Source of the DNA: Saprospiraceae bacterium
Lineage (GTDB): Bacteria; Bacteroidota; Bacteroidia; Chitinophagales; Saprospiraceae
DNA length: 7,970 nucleotides
Direction: 5' to 3'
NCBI GenBank assembly: GCA_020528935.1
Contig: JAJDFU010000297.1
Coordinates: 1-7,970 of the forward strand
This document shows, piece after piece, positions 6,021 to 7,970 of this stretch. Positions within the stretch are counted from its first letter, which is position 1; every line of letters begins with the position of its first letter. Position numbers and translations under genes: made by a program. Under the pieces are notes generated by a model, which was not told the origin of the DNA, did not search any database, and saw only the letters and a list, made by a program, of their open reading frames with translations.

Positions 6021-7970
6021 ATGCTATTGAAGACCACGGTGACAAGGAAAATGCTCTTCTTCCTGGGCACTTTAGCCTTCTTTTCCGCTTGTAATACTAC
6101 GAAATACCTGGAAGCCGATGAGTTTCTGCTGCGCAAGAACAAAATCAAGCTGCAAGCCCAACAGAAAATCGACGACAAGCGCGAGCTGCTGTACGGTCTG
6201 AATTCTCAGTACAAGCAGGTGCCCAACCGGAACTTTCTCTTTTTCTTCCCCCGGGAGTGGTACTATTTCAAGACGGAAGGCGATTCCTCCGCCTTCAGCA
6301 ATTGGGTGCGGAAATCACTGGGTGAAGTGCCCGCCCTTTTCGACGAAAACCTGGCCCAGCAAACGGCCGATGCCATGAAGCGGTTTTTGCAGTACAAGGG
6401 CTTCTACCAGGCCGAGGTTTTTTACGATGAGAACATCCGGGGCAAAAAGAAGATCGATGTAACCTACTACGTCCGTCCCAACGAGCAATTCACCGTGGAC
6501 AGCATTTTTTTCCAGAGTGAGGATGCGCAGGTAGAACAAATGCTGGAGCGGATCGCCCAGCAGAGTTACCTGGCTCCCGGTGCCGGCCTGGACGGATCGC
6601 TCTACGAGAAGGAAAAAGCGCGCATCCGGGAGTTTATGCAAAACCACGGATACGCCTTTTTCTATCCGAGCTATTTCGCTCCCCTGGAGGCGGATACGAC
6701 CCTCCAGCCCTCCAAGGCCAACCTCTACTTCGAAGTGCTCATTCCCTCCAACGACAGCCTGCACCGGAAGTACCAGGTGGGATCGGTAACGGTCTTCTCC
6801 AGCTACGACCCCACCACGGATGAATCCATTTTGCTCGACACCCTCATTCAGGGCATTCATTTCAGGATGCCGCCCGGCGGCTTCGACGTAAGGCCGCAGG
6901 CAATACTGCGAAACATCTATATGAAGCCGGGAAAACTATACCGGCAGACCGACATCGAAAAGACCAATCGCGGCCTGTCGGCATTGGACGCCTTTCGCTT
7001 TGTGCGCATAAAAGAGTCGATCGACAGCCTTCAACCCGACCGGATCAATTTCCGCGTAGAACTCACCCCCAGCAAGCGCCTGGAACTCGGGGTGGATTTC
7101 GAGCTCAATTACACCAATCGAAGCAATGCCACCGGTACGGGTAACCTCATCGGCATTTCCGTGAGCCCGACCATGCGGCACCGCAACATTTTCGGCGGGG
7201 GCGAATTGCTGGCCACCAACCTGCGCGCAGGCGTAGAGGTCAACCCGGCCCCCAATGCCGCCTTTTGGAATACCATCGACCTGGGCATACAGACAGACCT
7301 GTATTTTCCAAAGTTTATCGACTACCTGGGCACCTGGAAGGGCGTCAATAAACTTCGGCTATGGCTCACCCGGAAAAAGCGCGCCAGGGTGCTGGAGCCC
7401 CGGCCAACCCTCTACGAAAACATGCAAGAGCGGGCCTCCAGTCGCTTCTCGCTGAGCTACAACTTCATTTATCTCCTCGACTTCTACTATTACAACCTGT
7501 TCAATGCATCTTTCGGCTACGACGTGCAGCTCACCCCCAACAAGCGCTTCATCCTCAACCACATCGGGGCTGACTTCCTTCGCCCGGTCACCTTTCCGCA
7601 ATTCGATACGATCCTCGCCCAAAACCCCTTCCTCGAGCGGAGTTTCGGCAACCAGCTCTTTGTTTCATTTCTCTTTCGGGAGTTTGGGATCGTGCGCACC
7701 ACCAAACCCAATCCCTTTGGCGTATCCTTCTACTTCAGTGCGCGTTTCGAAATATCCGGCCTGGAGTTGTGGGCAGCGAACAAGATCACCAACGCGATCC
7801 GGAACACCCGGGATACCTTTGCCCTGCGGGAGGTCGAATTTTCTCAGTTTGCCTCCACCGAATTTGATTTTCGGTACTACAAGGAGATCTCCCGCAAACA
7901 GCAGTTTGTGGCCCGGGCGGTCATCGGCATGGCCCGCCCTTTCGGATTTACTTCCGACGTGCCCTACGTC
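6021..7970 (+). CDS. tamL: TamL, BamA/TamA-family outer-membrane lipoprotein (partial)
   Basis: The first 650 codons of an Omp85-superfamily protein are present and the frame is open to the window edge. TamL is the Bacteroidota lipoprotein counterpart of TamA, which with TamB acts in envelope assembly. The start ATG gives a positively charged n-region (K4, R9, K10), a hydrophobic core and lipobox FSAC with lipidated C24, followed by NTTKYL, the family's characteristic start. An internal ATG at 6051 would remove the charged n-region. POTRA-like modules span about 30-345, for example GKLYRQTDIEKTNRGLSALD (304-323). Beta-barrel strands begin near 353 (LELGVDFELNY), with NIFGGGE and alternating aromatic patterns after it. 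The last residues, VARAVIGMARPFGFTSDVPY, match the segment just before the conserved QFFxGGxxSxRA-like part, which would lie beyond the edge. The full family length is about 750 residues or more. A tamB gene could follow but is not in view. Confidence 0.93.
   Translation, partial: MLLKTTVTRKMLFFLGTLAFFSACNTTKYLEADEFLLRKNKIKLQAQQKIDDKRELLYGLNSQYKQVPNRNFLFFFPREWYYFKTEGDSSAFSNWVRKSLGEVPALFDENLAQQTADAMKRFLQYKGFYQAEVFYDENIRGKKKIDVTYYVRPNEQFTVDSIFFQSEDAQVEQMLERIAQQSYLAPGAGLDGSLYEKEKARIREFMQNHGYAFFYPSYFAPLEADTTLQPSKANLYFEVLIPSNDSLHRKYQVGSVTVFSSYDPTTDESILLDTLIQGIHFRMPPGGFDVRPQAILRNIYMKPGKLYRQTDIEKTNRGLSALDAFRFVRIKESIDSLQPDRINFRVELTPSKRLELGVDFELNYTNRSNATGTGNLIGISVSPTMRHRNIFGGGELLATNLRAGVEVNPAPNAAFWNTIDLGIQTDLYFPKFIDYLGTWKGVNKLRLWLTRKKRARVLEPRPTLYENMQERASSRFSLSYNFIYLLDFYYYNLFNASFGYDVQLTPNKRFILNHIGADFLRPVTFPQFDTILAQNPFLERSFGNQLFVSFLFREFGIVRTTKPNPFGVSFYFSARFEISGLELWAANKITNAIRNTRDTFALREVEFSQFASTEFDFRYYKEISRKQQFVARAVIGMARPFGFTSDVPYV

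Overview
This looks like a chromosomal housekeeping stretch from a fairly GC-rich member of the Bacteroidota. The evidence is a TamL-type lipoprotein BamA/TamA homologue, a lipid-anchored TlpA protein with a DUF4369-like N-terminus, matches to the Bacteroidota promoter element TAnnTTTG, and no Shine-Dalgarno pattern in front of starts. A Saprospiria-like relative is a guess from general resemblance only. I see no phage, transposon, CRISPR, tRNA or rRNA.

Layout: positions 1-129 hold only a G-rich tract with G-quadruplex potential. A minus-strand gene (130-900) encodes an unrecognised protein with an N-terminal double-CxxC zinc ribbon. A short intergenic stretch with an 11-bp inverted repeat follows. 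Then come two plus-strand genes overlapping by ATGA: a 53-residue DUF2256 zinc-binding protein with a TTG start (1010-1171), and a heme-copper oxidase subunit III (1168-1794). A small hairpin and a good TAnnTTTG box lie before purL (1870-4122), the small-type FGAM synthase of purine synthesis. purL overlaps a TlpA-like thioredoxin lipoprotein (4119-5243) by ATGA. A TrmH/SpoU RNA methyltransferase (5244-6008, minus) converges on it with no gap. It diverges, with 12 bp between start codons, from a TamL outer-membrane assembly lipoprotein (6021 onward) that runs off the window.

The main anomaly is purL. One in-frame TAG at 2851-2853 splits an otherwise full-length gene, and nearby (2791-2880) several conserved residues appear replaced by glycine, serine or arginine, mostly through apparent T-to-G changes. 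This looks more like a patch of sequencing or assembly error than evolved decay or recoding, but it needs checking. The second item is the DUF2256 gene, easily missed because it lacks an ATG, which is coupled to an oxidase subunit III that stands apart from any other oxidase genes in view. I did not find convincing evidence for a new multi-gene system here.
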